64,000 nucleotides of DNA from Porogramme epimiltina (GCA_900155495.1 FTLJ01000135.1:1-64000), one strand, 5' to 3'. Shown: positions 44,352 to 54,440, numbered from the stretch's first letter. A program made the numbers and translations. The notes: generated by a model not told the origin, from the letters alone.

Positions 44352-45959
44352 ATGCTGAGTCTGCAGGTGACACGCCACTCCTCGCCTGTGGAGGTGTTTT
44401 CTCGCGACAGTCGGGATATAGACTCTCTACCCGACGAGCTCTTATGTGAGATATTCGGGCTTCTATGGAACGATTGGTCTCCGGGAGGTTGGTGTCGGGT
44501 CTTATGGGTATGTCGCCGGTGGTCAGCCGTTGGTCGATCGGCTGCTACCCTCTGGTCCAACATCACCATCAAAGAGTGGTCGAATAGCTCGTTCATCGCA
44601 GCAAGCCTCAAATATTCCAAGAATGCCTACCTCAATATCCACTTCTTTCACGCCTTTCTTTATTCGAGGATTTTGTCCCTGCTTTCCCCTCACATACATA
44701 GGATACGAGTCTTGAAAATCTCCGCCTCGGACAGCGAGGAGCGTGACTTAGCCGCCTTCCTCAACAACGACTTTCCATGCCTGGAAATCTTTGAAGAAAG
44801 CATGTCACTCACGGAGGGCTCTGTGAATTGGCGACCAGATGCCTCTGGGTACCCTCGCCTTCACCGCCTCAGTCTGGAAGCATCCATCTCAATCGAAGTG
44901 GCTCCTTCCGCCGTGTTCTCTGCTCTCCGAAGGCTCGACCTTTCCTACCAAAGCAATCCGGCATTCACGCTCTCGTCGTTCGTACAATTTCTCTCTCGTC
45001 ACATCCACATCGAGGCACTTAGTCTCGACGGTTATCGTCCTGCATTGGAGGGCTCGTTCGCTACTCTCACGTTCCCGTCTACCATCCGGCGCTTCAAGTT
45101 CACCGATAACACGGGGTATATAAGAGACTTCCTCTCCGCCTTCACGCACATTCCCGCTCATGTCTACCTCTCCATTACACGTCACTGCGATGAGCCCTGG
45201 GCCGAGGTCACCAAGAATACCGCCCTCTTTGTCGCGCGCATGCTCCCAGAGTCGCCCCAACGTCGTTTTCACGTCATCTCCCGCGTGTCCTCTCTCAGAA
45301 TAGAATGCCACCCTGGCTTCTACTACAACCTCGTCGGCCGCGCCGACCCCGAAGACACTACCTCGCTCATCGAGCTCAACAGCTTCTTCCCGCCGAGGTT
45401 TTCTTGGGACACTCCCTTCCAACGGCTCTCCAACGTCACGCAAGTTTTCGCTGGGGCTCCCATCACCGAAGTCTGCTTCTGGGGCGACTGCGACCCTCAC
45501 CCGCCACCCCCTGCAGCGGAGTGGGCCGCATTCCTCGACACGTTCCCGCTGCTCGAGCACATCGGCATCGAAGACATCTCGTATAAAAGAGAGTGCGACA
45601 TGCGCCCGGGGCTCCTCGAGGCGCTGCTGGCGCCCAGCATGGACGGCAGGACGCGCTGGCCGCGGCTCAGGCGGCTCACGCTCACGTCCGGGGACTGGGA
45701 GTACCGTAATGAGGCGCTGTTAGCAGACCTTCTGCCGCGCGTCCTGCGGCACCGCGCACAGCAAGGTGCAAAAGTGGCAGAGGTGTGTTTGATTTTCAAG
45801 CACAAGGTTTGGAAGGGGGGAATCGAGGACAAGGTCAGGCTGGCTTCGGAGGTCGTCGAGCGAGCGGTCTGGAAGGACATTGTGGATGTCATTCGTGTGA
45901 AGTTCGTCCGACCGGCGACCATGGCGATCCTAATGTCAAATAGCCCTCCTATCAATTGA
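44352..45959 (+). CDS. F-box protein, array gene 1
   Basis: A single exon of 535 residues. The F-box (about 24-70) reads DSLPDELLCEIFGLL then WCRVLWVCRRWSAVGRSAAT. A body of about 440 residues follows with regularly spaced Leu-rich strands: SPHIHRIRVLKI (about 113), RLHRLSLEASISIEVAPSAV, SSFVQFLSRHIHIEALSLDG, TFPSTIRRFKF, AFTHIPAHVYLSITRHCDE and FAGAPITEVCFWG. The C-terminal module is LEALLAPSMDG, RWPRLRRLTL, LLPRVLRHRAQQGAKVAEVC and VWKDIVDVIRVKFV. These modules recur in every array gene, so the family is a solenoid with a stable frame and variable surface. The F-box should bind Skp1 in an SCF ligase; the target is unknown. No stop or frameshift. Confidence 0.9.
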   Translation: MLSLQVTRHSSPVEVFSRDSRDIDSLPDELLCEIFGLLWNDWSPGGWCRVLWVCRRWSAVGRSAATLWSNITIKEWSNSSFIAASLKYSKNAYLNIHFFHAFLYSRILSLLSPHIHRIRVLKISASDSEERDLAAFLNNDFPCLEIFEESMSLTEGSVNWRPDASGYPRLHRLSLEASISIEVAPSAVFSALRRLDLSYQSNPAFTLSSFVQFLSRHIHIEALSLDGYRPALEGSFATLTFPSTIRRFKFTDNTGYIRDFLSAFTHIPAHVYLSITRHCDEPWAEVTKNTALFVARMLPESPQRRFHVISRVSSLRIECHPGFYYNLVGRADPEDTTSLIELNSFFPPRFSWDTPFQRLSNVTQVFAGAPITEVCFWGDCDPHPPPPAAEWAAFLDTFPLLEHIGIEDISYKRECDMRPGLLEALLAPSMDGRTRWPRLRRLTLTSGDWEYRNEALLADLLPRVLRHRAQQGAKVAEVCLIFKHKVWKGGIEDKVRLASEVVERAVWKDIVDVIRVKFVRPATMAILMSNSPPIN

Positions 45960-46119
45960 TATCTGTTTCGTTGTCGGGAATACTTTCTGGACGTCTTATG
46001 CGCCCCACTGGGCGTGCGCAGAGATGAGAAACTGCCTAGGAGCGAAGGCAGAGTATACGAGGATCCGCGCGCCTCGCACTGGCACCGCGGGTGCTTTTGT
46101 AGGAAGCTGACGCCGCGGC
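45960..46119. other. 3' flank of array gene 1
   Basis: Shares short motifs (ATATCTGTTTCGTTGTCGGG type) with the 3' flanks of later array genes, consistent with a duplicated unit extending past the stop codon. Confidence 0.45.
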
Positions 46120-46330
46120 GGCGATATGAAAGGGGACGATCACTGGTGAGGGGTTCTTCCTTGATTGCCTCTGCGAGTCCAATTGGAACAGGCCTAGGGC
46201 GCGAAGGTTACCAAATTGTATGTCTTGTACAAACACGATGTCCTGCCGCCGGAGGGGAACGCGATGATGACGCAGTCCATGGAATGGTTTCGTCCCGTAG
46301 TGTCGCACGTCCAAGGCATGCTGTGTTTGT
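46120..46330 (+). pseudogene. Remnant of the C-terminal end of an F-box gene (array gene 8 type)
   Basis: Readable pieces GAKVTKLYVLYKHDVLPPEG then EWFRP correspond to the end of the 61208-62813 gene (GAKVSELHFFYKHEVWTPEE). A stop and a length change precede it, so it is only a fragment. Confidence 0.6.
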
Positions 46331-47475
46331 CCGTTTCAGGAAACCTAGTGTACAGTATCACTTATGACGGGTCTCCGTTGCCACAGACGGTCAGGCATCC
46401 CGAATTCCAACCTCTTTGACTGCATTGCACAGATAAGATTGGGAAGAAACCAATATCAAATACAATGTCCTACAATGCATACAAGTCCCTCCCCGTCGAG
46501 AGCTGTCAGCTCGAGCCTCTACCACCTCGCTCAGGCTCGCTGCTCAGAGAGGCCTCGCACGCCGGCAGTGGGCATGATATGTCGCAGATGAACCAGCACG
46601 AGCTCGGGGTGGAGCTTCATGATCTCATCGAGCGGCGCGCACTTCGCCATCGCGAGACATTCTTCAGCCTGAGCTTGGGGAAGCCGCGCCGGAGGCATAT
46701 TCACTTGCAGCGTCCTCGCCAGGCCCAGCAATAGGTCAGACATCTTCGGCTTTCATCGGTTCAGAGTAAGGCGTCTGTGAAGGCGAGGACAGGGGTATAT
46801 GGAAGCCCGATCAGGAGTTTCGCGGTCTCGTGTAGGACACGACGATGACCACGGATCTCCTCAGGGCACCACGATACATTGGCGGTTACCCGTTCCGTTG
46901 CTGGAAGACAGATGAGGCAGCGTTTCTTAGCTTGTAAGGGGAGCACTCACCACTGGATCCTGGGGAACCAATCTTACTCCTCGCGAACGCCCAGCCGTCT
47001 GCGCCGTGATAGACCCTGTTGTGGACGTACGCTTCCTCTGCACCTGTCCTCCCTTCCGATATACACCCTCCTCCGTCCCCACCACTCTCGTGTAGCGTTC
47101 CTGAGAACTTGTGCGGCGAGCCGAACCGAGTTTCTGCATCGCCAACCCCTCCCTCACCGGCGAGCACTAGCACGCTCAGAAGGAGCTCGAACGATCTGGG
47201 TTTTGAACGTCGCGGCCTCGTGAGGGTCCTTTCATGCGGGCTTGGGTTATTCCTCGGAGACGGCTCGTGCGCGACTAAGCATAGGTGCGTCCTGGTTGGT
47301 GACTTAGGATCGTCGCGTTGTTGGTTAGGTGTACTTGTGGGTATCGGAGGCTGGGATCCGGGTGCGGACTGGCGCGGGTAGTGGGGCGGGAGTCGCGTCA
47401 CGTTGACGGCTCGAGGCTTCCACTACGGCGATCGTTGGCTTGCTGGGTGCGCCCAAGATACGGATAACAACTCAC
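46331..47475 (-). pseudogene. Unidentified decayed minus-strand sequence, copy 1 of 3
   Basis: Protein-like pieces on the minus strand recur in three intergenic regions. Here: RSFELLLSVLVLAGEGGVGD, GCISEGRTGAEEAYVHNRVY (about 47010-47190), then an intron-like gap and RVTANVSWCPEEIRGHRRVL (about 46830-46890). Copies 2 and 3 show the same order. The piece with G-R-T and Ala/Glu spacing faintly recalls a dsRNA-binding domain, but this is weak. Frames are broken and no start is visible. I do not recognise the source gene. Confidence 0.4.
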
Positions 47476-47733
47476 CTTCTGAATAGTTCAACCCCCCATC
47501 CACGAGGGTTAATAGCCTTCCTTCTACCATCCACATTCTTTTCTCATAGAAGGGGTAAGCGGCGGCAAGCTGGCGCAGCTGCACGCTGGACGATGCGATG
47601 ACTCCTCTAAGATGTCGAAGATGTTCCCCGGGTTCTACTGGGAGTCTGGGATGCTTTGCGTGGAGAACTAGAGCTGGGTGACGGATGAGCTGGGCTCGAA
47701 GTACGCGAAGCTGATAAATCGTTATGGTGGTAT
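47476..47733 (-). pseudogene. Decayed 5' end of the membrane copy 5 type gene, remnant 1
   Basis: Nucleotides align with the first about 80 codons of the 43886 start on the minus strand: the ACGATTTATCAGCTTCGCG region, then AACCCGGGGAACATCTTCGA (NPENILDIL in the intact gene) and ATCGTCCAGCGTGCAGCTGC (IVQRAVAQL). The start ATG is lost and frames are broken. A GTGAG splice-like site follows the remnant. It lies divergently upstream of array gene 2, exactly as copy 5 lies upstream of array gene 1. Confidence 0.7.
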
Positions 47734-48211
47734 GAGGCAGGATAGGTGAAGGGCTCGGGGCGGAGCGCGAATGCTGCCGCCGCCGCCGACCTCGCATGCA
47801 TGGACTGGGCTAGCGCGCCACGTGCATCGACCGTCGAAGACAACGACACCGGCGCACCGTCCAGTGTCAATGACGCCCTCTTAGCTCTGGCTCTTACACA
47901 TTCTGCGCCCGTAGTATCCTTCTATCTGCCAGCTACCACAACCCCAAACAGCGTACCCCTCGTACCCGCCACCTCTTCCAAATTCGAGGTTCCAGTTCCC
48001 CCGAGCGGATCACGAGTCCGACGACATCGGCATCGGCCAATACAACCACGGTTTCTTCAACATCTCCGGGAACGAATTAGGAACTTGTTGCCCATCATTC
48101 TTAGTCACACAAACTCTCTGTACGGTTCCAGGTGAGGTCGCGAATACTGCTTGGCTAGGAGCCACATGGCTTTCCATGCTCACTACGACACATACTTAGG
48201 TACCAAAGCAG
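47734..48211. promoter_or_regulatory. Upstream region of array gene 2 with predicted leader intron
   Basis: Matches the 43887-44351 divergent promoter (for example GCTAGCGCGCCACGTGCATC, TCTATCTGCCAGCTACCACA). Predicted intron 48132-48199 (donor GTGAGG, branch-like CTCAC, acceptor TTAG). Confidence 0.6.
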
Positions 48212-49852
48212 ATGCTGAGCTTGCAGACAACACGTCACCTCTCGCCTGCGGAGGCACCGCCTGGCAAGAATCGGGGCGTTAGCTCTCTACCCGACGAGCT
48301 GCTGTCCGAGATATTCAGCCTTGTACAGAATGATCCGTTTGCGCGAAGTTGGTGTCGTGTTCTGTGGGTGTGTCGCCGATGGTCAGTTCTTGGTCGATCA
48401 GTTGCCATCCTGTGGTCCAAAATCGTTATCGAACCAAGGTCAAGATACTCGCTCATCGTAGCAAGCCTCGAGTACTCCAAGAATGCCTACCTCACTATCG
48501 AACTTAATGGCACGGCCAATTATTCGCAAATCTTGTCCCTTCTTTCCCCCCACATACACAGGATACGAATCTTGAAAATCTACGACGTCTTCGGCACCCG
48601 CACCTACGGGCGTCGCTTGGCTGCCTTTCTCAACCACAGCTTTTCATCTTTGGAAATCTTCGAAGAAACAGTGATGCCACCCGCGCGAGGTTATATGACT
48701 TGGCGGCCGGATGCCTCTCGCTATCCCCGTCTTCGTCATATCCGCCTGGAAGGCTCTCTCTCAATTGACGTGGCTTCTTCCGCTGTGTTATCCGCTCTCC
48801 GAACACTCGAGCTTGGCTACCAAGATGAACCATCATTCACCCTCCCGTCGTTCGTACAATTTCTCTCTCATCACCCCCACCTCGAAGACGTCCGTCTCCA
48901 CCAGTGTAATTTTGCATTGGGGGGTGCAATCTCTGCTCTCACATTCCCCCCTACTATCCAACATTTCACGCTCGAAGATTACACAGGATTTATAAAGGAT
49001 TATCTGTCCGCCTTCACACACATTCCCGCTTATGTTCATCTTTGCATTACACGTGAATACGACGAGACCGAGTTTTGGACGGACTTCGCCGCAAATCACT
49101 CCCTCTTTGTTGCGAACATGCTCCCAGAGTCCCCCCAACAACATCTTTCCGTCCTCTTGCGCGTGTCCTCCCTCAAAATTGAATGTCGCCCCGACTACTA
49201 TTACAACCTCGCCGGCCGTGTCCACCCCAGTGACACTTCGCCGCTCATCCAACTCAACAACCAGTTCCCCAACGAGTTCTCCTGGGAACCGCCCTTCCAG
49301 CGGCTCGCCAACGCCACGCAGATTTTCGCCGGCGCTCCCATCACTGAGGTCCGTCTCGTGGGGGATCGTGACTTCTACCCTCCGTCTCCCGCGGCGGAGT
49401 GGATGGCGCTCGACGTGTTCCCGCTGCTCGAGCACATCGCCATCGAGGACATCACGCCGCTTGAGTACGTCCCCATCGAAGACATTATGTTCTACCAAAC
49501 GCTCGACATACGTACGGGGCTCCTCGAGGCACTGCGAGCGCCCAGTCCGGGCGGGGGGACGCGCTGGCCGCGGCTCCGGCGGCTGACGCTCGCCTGCGGG
49601 GACTGGGAGAACCGCGACGAGACTTCGTTGGTGGACCTTCTGCCGCGCGTACTGCGGCACCGCGCAGAGCGAGGGGCAAAGGTAGCGAAGCTGTGTTTGA
49701 TTTTCAACAACAAGGCTTGGGAGGCGGGGATAGAGGAGAAGGACAGGCTGGCTTCGGAGGTCGTTGAGCGAGTGGCCTGGAAGGACATCGTGGATGACGT
49801 TCGCGTGAAGTTCGTCCAGCCGTGGATAACCGAGTATGACACAGTCTTGTGA
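48212..49852 (+). CDS. F-box protein, array gene 2
   Basis: A single exon of 546 residues, starting MLSLQTTRHLSPAE like genes 1 and 5. F-box at about 24-70 (SSLPDELLSEIFSLV; WCRVLWVCRRWSVLGRSVAI). The body carries the same segments as gene 1 (RLRHIRLEGSLSIDVASSAV, PSFVQFLSHHPHLEDVRLHQ, AFTHIPAYVHLCITREYDE, FAGAPITEVRLVG). A distinctive change is an in-frame insertion near residue 420-435: EHIAIEDITPLEYVPIEDI looks like a local duplication of the EHIxIEDI strand, adding roughly one solenoid strand. One residue is also missing just before it (WMALDVFPLL against WAAFLDTFPLL). The frame is intact to the stop and the C-terminal module is conserved (WKDIVDDVRVKFV). Confidence 0.9.
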   Translation: MLSLQTTRHLSPAEAPPGKNRGVSSLPDELLSEIFSLVQNDPFARSWCRVLWVCRRWSVLGRSVAILWSKIVIEPRSRYSLIVASLEYSKNAYLTIELNGTANYSQILSLLSPHIHRIRILKIYDVFGTRTYGRRLAAFLNHSFSSLEIFEETVMPPARGYMTWRPDASRYPRLRHIRLEGSLSIDVASSAVLSALRTLELGYQDEPSFTLPSFVQFLSHHPHLEDVRLHQCNFALGGAISALTFPPTIQHFTLEDYTGFIKDYLSAFTHIPAYVHLCITREYDETEFWTDFAANHSLFVANMLPESPQQHLSVLLRVSSLKIECRPDYYYNLAGRVHPSDTSPLIQLNNQFPNEFSWEPPFQRLANATQIFAGAPITEVRLVGDRDFYPPSPAAEWMALDVFPLLEHIAIEDITPLEYVPIEDIMFYQTLDIRTGLLEALRAPSPGGGTRWPRLRRLTLACGDWENRDETSLVDLLPRVLRHRAERGAKVAKLCLIFNNKAWEAGIEEKDRLASEVVERVAWKDIVDDVRVKFVQPWITEYDTVL

Positions 49853-50029
49853 CCTATTCATACCTATCTTGTCGCGATTACTTGCTGGACCCCACGGGGC
49901 TTGCGGAGATGAAGGATTGTTGTGGTACCATGGGTTGGCGTCGAGGGCGAGCGCGGATTGCGCGTCTTAGTGGCCCATTTCCGCGCTCTCAGGGAGAAGT
50001 TCTCATCCAGACGATACCATTGATCAGGC
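49853..50029. other. 3' flank of array gene 2
   Basis: Contains CCTATCTTGTCGCGATTACT and a GGCTTGCGGAGATGAAGG motif that reappear after array genes 3 and 4. Marks the conserved downstream edge of the duplicated unit. Confidence 0.5.
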
Positions 50030-50200
50030 GATGCAATGTAGTTCAAATCTAAACAACTATCAATTTTCCAACTACAATCTAACGTTTCACATGCACAAAC
50101 AGAGCGTCCTGTACGAAAACTTTCCTATCCTCCTTCAAGTGCATTCCCTTCGGCGTATACTTCATTATCACACGAATGGGGTAAATGGGAGCCAGATTAG
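50030..50200 (+). pseudogene. Remnant of the middle of an F-box gene (array gene 8 type)
   Basis: Nucleotides align with about 61940-62110 of array gene 8: TTTTCCAACTACAATC, then CCTCCTTCAAGTGCATTCCC and a TATCACACG match. Short and frameshifted. Confidence 0.6.
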
Positions 50201-50919
50201 GGGTTCGCGTAGGACACAGCGACGACCAGGACATCCTCAGGGCACCATGATACGTAGGAGGTTCGCTGGAAGAGAGATGAGCCAACGTTTCTTAGCCTAT
50301 AAGGGAAGTAGCACTCACCACTAGATTCCCATGGGGTACTAAGAGCTCAGCCAGACTCCTCACGCACGCACAGCCGCCTACGCCGTCATGGATCCCATTG
50401 TCGACGTACGCTCCCGCTGCACCTGTCCTCCCTTCCAATACACATCCTCGTCCATCCTCATCACTCTCCAATCTCACGCAGCGCCTCGGGGTCGAGGGAC
50501 GTGTCTTGCAAGCAGAACTGAATCTCAAAATCGCCGACCTTCCCCTTGTCGGCGAGCCCCGGCACGCTCAGAAGGAGCTTGAACGAGCTGAAGTTGAATG
50601 TGCGAGGTCTTCTATGAGGGCTTGGGATGTCCCTCATGGACGTATCTTGCCCGACCAAGCATAGGTGCGTTCTGCCAGCCTTGGTCGGTGAGCCAGGTTC
50701 GTCGCGTCGTTGGTTTGGTGTGCTTGTGGGTATCGGAGGCGAGGATGATGCGCCCTGAGGCAAGCATTGGCGCGTTGACGACTCGAATTTTGGATAGATG
50801 AGGATGGGATGTGGCCGAGACATCTGGTCAGGTACCATAGCGGACTAAGCCGCAGATGAGGCTGCCACTACATCGATCGTTGGCTTGCTGGGTGGGCAAA
50901 AGTAGGGATAACAACTCAC
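50201..50919 (-). pseudogene. Unidentified decayed minus-strand sequence, copy 2 of 3
   Basis: The best-preserved copy of the repeated unknown. In order on the minus strand: IPTSTPNQRRDEPGSPTKAG (about 50680-50740), RTHLCLVGQDTSMRDI, FKLLLSVPGLADKGKVGDFE (about 50530-50590), TSLDPEALREIGE, CVLEGRTGAAGAYVDNGIHD (about 50390-50430), VRSLAELLVPHG, then an intron-like gap. No complete gene and no recognised family. Confidence 0.4.
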
Positions 50920-51179
50920 CTTCTAGATGGTTCAACCTCCCATCCACGACAGTTAGTGTTCCTCCTTCTACCATCCGCATTCTTTCCCCCATTCCACACA
51001 GAAGGAGCTAGCGGCGGCGAGTTGGCGCGACTGCATACTAGACGATGCGATGAACTTCTACGAAGATGTTGAAAATGTTCCCCGGGTTCTACCGGGATGC
51101 TTTGGGTGTGGAACTTGAGCTGGGTGACGACTGAGCTGGGCTCGAATTACGCGAAGCTAGTAAATCATCATGGTGGTAT
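50920..51179 (-). pseudogene. Decayed 5' end of the membrane copy 5 type gene, remnant 2
   Basis: Same segment as 47476-47733: ACCACCATGATGATTTACTA (start region), AACCCGGGGAACATTTTCAA and ATCGCATCGTCTAGTATGCA. Ends at the same GTGAG splice-like site. Frames are broken. Confidence 0.68.
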
Positions 51180-51673
51180 GAGGCAAGATGGGTGGGGGAC
51201 TCGGGGCTGGGCACGAGTGTTGCTGCCGCTGCCTTCGTCGCATACACGGACTCGGCTAGCGCCCCACGTGCATGATGATCACCCGGGTGACGTCAGCGGA
51301 CACTGGCACCGCGCCGGCGCCGTCACCCAGTGTTGCAACGGCCACCTCTGATGTCAACGTTAGCCTTCACCTATTCTGTGTCTGTACTATCCTCCTATCT
51401 GGCAGCTACCACAGCCTCAAGATTACACACCCCTCCCCGCCCCCTGGTACCTCCTGCGTCTTCAAAAGAGTCGGGCTGTGGCTCCGACATCAGTGCCAAC
51501 ACAATCGTTTCTTCAAAAATCAGATTCCAGAAGGAGCTGGGGGCTTGTCGCCCATTGTCTGTAGTCGCACGAGTACTCGGCGTAGCCCTAGGTGAAATGC
51601 TTAATGGCACTTAGACAGGAGCGATACGGCTGACCATGCTCACGACAACCTATACTAGGAGATATCAAAGCAG
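51180..51673. promoter_or_regulatory. Upstream region of array gene 3 with predicted leader intron
   Basis: Aligned to 43887-44351 (TCGGCTAGCGCCCCACGTGC, TATCTGGCAGCTACCACAGC). Predicted intron 51592-51658 (donor GTGAAA, branch-like CTGAC, acceptor ACTAG). Confidence 0.6.
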
Positions 51674-53272
51674 ATGCTCAGCCCGCAGGCGACCAGTGCA
51701 CGCTGCTCCTCGCCTCTGGACGAGCGCCCTAGCAAGATTCGGGGCGTTGACTCTCTACCAGACGAGCTTTTGTGCGAAATCTTTAGGCATTTACAGGGTG
51801 ATTGGCTTCCGGGAAGTTGGTGTCGTGTCTTGTGGGTATGTCGCCGGTGGTCAGCCGTTGGTCGATCGACTGCTGCACTCTGGTCAGAGATCACTATCAG
51901 AGGGAGACCAAATACCTCGCTCATCACAGCAAGCCTCGAATACTCCAAGAACACCTTTCTCGATATCGACCTTGACGACGTGGTTCCTCTGGCGCAAATT
52001 TTGTCTCTTCTTTCCCCTCACATACACAGGATACGGATCTTCAAGTTGAGCATCCATATGTCAGGCCATGGTAGCATACCGTACACAGACGGTAGCGAGT
52101 TAGCTACCTTCCTCAACCACGACTTTCCTTCCCTAGAAAATTTCGAGGAACGCACTTCGCCTCATCGTCGTTCTTTGACTTGGCGACCGAATGCCTCTGG
52201 TTACCCTCGTCTTCGCCGTCTCTGCCTGCAAGGATACGTCTCAATCAAAATGGCCCCTACCACCGTATTCCCTGCTCTCAGAACACTCGACCTTGGCTAC
52301 CAAAACGAACCATCATTCACGCTCCCATCCTTCGTACAATTTCTCTCTCGTCACCTTCACCTCGAGCAGCTCTGTCTCAGCATGTATAAGCCTGCACTGG
52401 ATGGTTCGTTAGCCACTCTCACGTTTCCGCCCACAATCCGGAGTTTCAGCTTCACCGATGACACAAGATATATCAAGGGCTTCCTGTCCGCCTTCACACA
52501 CATTCCAGCCCACGTTGACCTCATCATCATGCGCAATTTCAACGAGTCTTGGACGGAGATCTCCGCCAATACCTCCCTCTTTGTCGCACGCATGCTCCCA
52601 GAGTCACCCCGAAGTTATTTTCACGTCCTCTCCGGCATGGACTCCCTCATAATAGACAGCGCCGGCTTCGACTACAACCTCATTGGCCTTACCCACCTCA
52701 GTGACATCGTTTCCCCGTGGATCAGGCTCAATAGCTTCTTCCCGGTGGATTTTATCTGGGACACACCCTTCCAACGGCTCACCAACGCTACTCACGTTTT
52801 CGCTGGATCTCCCATCACCGAGGTCGAGCTCCGCTGCGAGCGCGACCATCACCGGCCGCCTCGTTCAGCGGAGTGGGTCGCGCTACTCGACGCCTTCCCG
52901 TTGCTCAAACACATCGTTGTCGAGGACATCCCGCTCGACGGAGAGTACGACGTGCGGCCGGGGCTCTTGAAAGCGCTGTTTGCGCCCAGCCTGGACGGCA
53001 GGACGCGCTGGCCACAGCTCCGGCGGCTCACACTCGGGTGTGGCGATTGGTGGTACCGCAACGGGGCTTTCGTGTCGGACTGTCTGCCGCGCGTCTTACA
53101 GCACCGTGCAGAGCAAGGCGCAATGGTGGTGGAGTTGTGTTTGGTTTTCAAGTACAAGGTTTGGACAGTGGGGACGGAGGAGATGGACAGGATGGCTTTG
53201 GAGGTCGTCGAGCGAGCGGTCTGGAAGGACATTGTGGGTGACGTTCGCGTGAAGTTCGTCCGGCCATGGTGA
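51674..53272 (+). CDS. F-box protein, array gene 3
   Basis: A single exon of 532 residues. F-box at about 25-72 (DSLPDELLCEIFRHL; WCRVLWVCRRWSAVGRSTAA). Segment FTLPSFVQFLSRHLHLEQLC to FLSAFTHIPAHVDLIIMR is almost identical at DNA level to array gene 4 (52290-52510 against 55530-55750), while flanking parts differ more. It carries DSAGFDYNLIGLTHLSDIVS and FAGSPITEVELRCERDHHRP where other members differ in length and charge, so this is one of the variable zones. The C-terminal module ends AVWKDIVGDVRVKFVRPW. No damage seen. Confidence 0.9.
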   Translation: MLSPQATSARCSSPLDERPSKIRGVDSLPDELLCEIFRHLQGDWLPGSWCRVLWVCRRWSAVGRSTAALWSEITIRGRPNTSLITASLEYSKNTFLDIDLDDVVPLAQILSLLSPHIHRIRIFKLSIHMSGHGSIPYTDGSELATFLNHDFPSLENFEERTSPHRRSLTWRPNASGYPRLRRLCLQGYVSIKMAPTTVFPALRTLDLGYQNEPSFTLPSFVQFLSRHLHLEQLCLSMYKPALDGSLATLTFPPTIRSFSFTDDTRYIKGFLSAFTHIPAHVDLIIMRNFNESWTEISANTSLFVARMLPESPRSYFHVLSGMDSLIIDSAGFDYNLIGLTHLSDIVSPWIRLNSFFPVDFIWDTPFQRLTNATHVFAGSPITEVELRCERDHHRPPRSAEWVALLDAFPLLKHIVVEDIPLDGEYDVRPGLLKALFAPSLDGRTRWPQLRRLTLGCGDWWYRNGAFVSDCLPRVLQHRAEQGAMVVELCLVFKYKVWTVGTEEMDRMALEVVERAVWKDIVGDVRVKFVRPW

Positions 53273-53479
53273 TTCTAGTGTAACATGGTCCTGTAACCTA
53301 TTGATACCTATTTTGTTGTCGCGATTACTCGCCCGATGTCTAATGCACCCCACGGGGCTTGCGGAGGTGAAAGACCGCCGTGGTACCATGGGTTGGAGTC
53401 GAGCGTAGATCGCGCGTCTGAGTAGTGGGCTATTTCCGCGCTCTGGAGAAGTTCTCGTTCGGGCAATGTGTATTGTTGA
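53273..53479. other. 3' flank of array gene 3
   Basis: Repeats the 3' flank of array gene 2 (TGTTGTCGCGATTACT, CCCCACGGGGCTTGCGGAGG, TACCATGGGTTGG). No gene. Confidence 0.5.
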
Positions 53480-53645
53480 TTAGTCAATGCAATACAGTTC
53501 CAACTACGATCTAACATTTCGCATTCGCGAACAAAACGTACTGTACGAAAACATTCCTATCCTCCTTCAAGCGCATTCCCAGAGGCATATGCTTCTCTAT
53601 CACATGAGCAGGGCAAATGAGAGCCCAACCAGGAGTTTTGCGGTC
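53480..53645 (+). pseudogene. Remnant of the middle of an F-box gene (array gene 8 type)
   Basis: A second copy of the fragment at 50030-50200 (TTCCAACTACGATCTAACAT; CCTCCTTCAAGCGCATTCCC). Broken frame. Confidence 0.6.
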
Positions 53646-54187
53646 TCGTGCTGGACACGGCGACGACCAAGGACATCCTCAGGACATCGTGGTACGTGAG
53701 AGTTCTCCATTCTGTTGCTGGAAGGCAGATGAGGCAGTGGCTCGTAGCATGTAAAGGAAGCACTCACCAATGGACCCTGGGGGACCAAGAACTCGGCCAG
53801 ACTCCTCACGTTCGCCCAGCCGTCTACGCCGCCATAGGCCGTGTCGTAGACGTACGCTTCCGCTGCACCTCTCCTCCCCTCGTGAACGTCTCTTGCGCAA
53901 CCAAGCATAGGTGCATTCTGCAGGCGGTGAATGGCCCAGGCCCGTCGCGTCGTCCGTTTGGTGTGCTTGTGGGGATCGGGGGCGGGGATGATGCGGACTG
54001 ACGTGGGCAGCGGAGCAGGGGGATTCGTAGGGCGTCGATGGTTCGAAGTTTGGGTAGATGAGGGTGAGATAGTATGGCTGAGACATGCATATAGTCGGGT
54101 ACCATAGCGGACACGACCGCGGATGAGGCTGCCACTGTGGTGATCGTTGGCTCGCTGGGTGTGTACAAAATACGGATAACGACTCAC
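53646..54187 (-). pseudogene. Unidentified decayed minus-strand sequence, copy 3 of 3
   Basis: Same order as copies 1 and 2: SAMVPDYMHVSAILSHPHLP (about 54080-54140), PIPTSTPNGRRDGPGPFTA, RMHLCLVAQETF, then AAEAYVYDTAYGGVDGWANV (about 53810-53870), VRSLAEFLVPQGP with a GTGAG donor, and CPEDVLGRRRVQHETAKLLV (about 53620-53680). The middle block is shortened relative to copy 2. Confidence 0.4.
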
Positions 54188-54440
54188 CTTCTGAGTAGTT
54201 TAGCCCCATATCCATCACATTTAGCGTCCCTCCTTTCACCACCCATATTCCCTCCTTGACAGAAAGGGCCAACGGCGGCAAGCTGGCGCAACTGCGCGCC
54301 GGATGACAAGACGAGCCTCCATGAAGATGTTGGAAATGTTCTCCGGGTTCTACCAAGATGCCTTGAGTGCGGAAACGCGAGCTGGGTATCCGATGTTCCG
54401 AGCACGAGGTACGTGCAGCTGAGATTTCGTCATGGTGGTA
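54188..54440 (-). pseudogene. Decayed 5' end of the membrane copy 5 type gene, remnant 3
   Basis: Third copy of the segment: ACCACCATGACGAAATCTCA, AACCCGGAGAACATTTCCAA. It ends at the same splice-like site. This is the last remnant; none was found upstream of array genes 5-8. Confidence 0.66.

Noticed and set aside
46465..46734. A plus-strand open frame (MSYNAYKSLPVESC start) in the first intergenic remnant zone
   Set aside because: It lies within the repeated minus-strand remnant area and has no counterpart in the other two copies.
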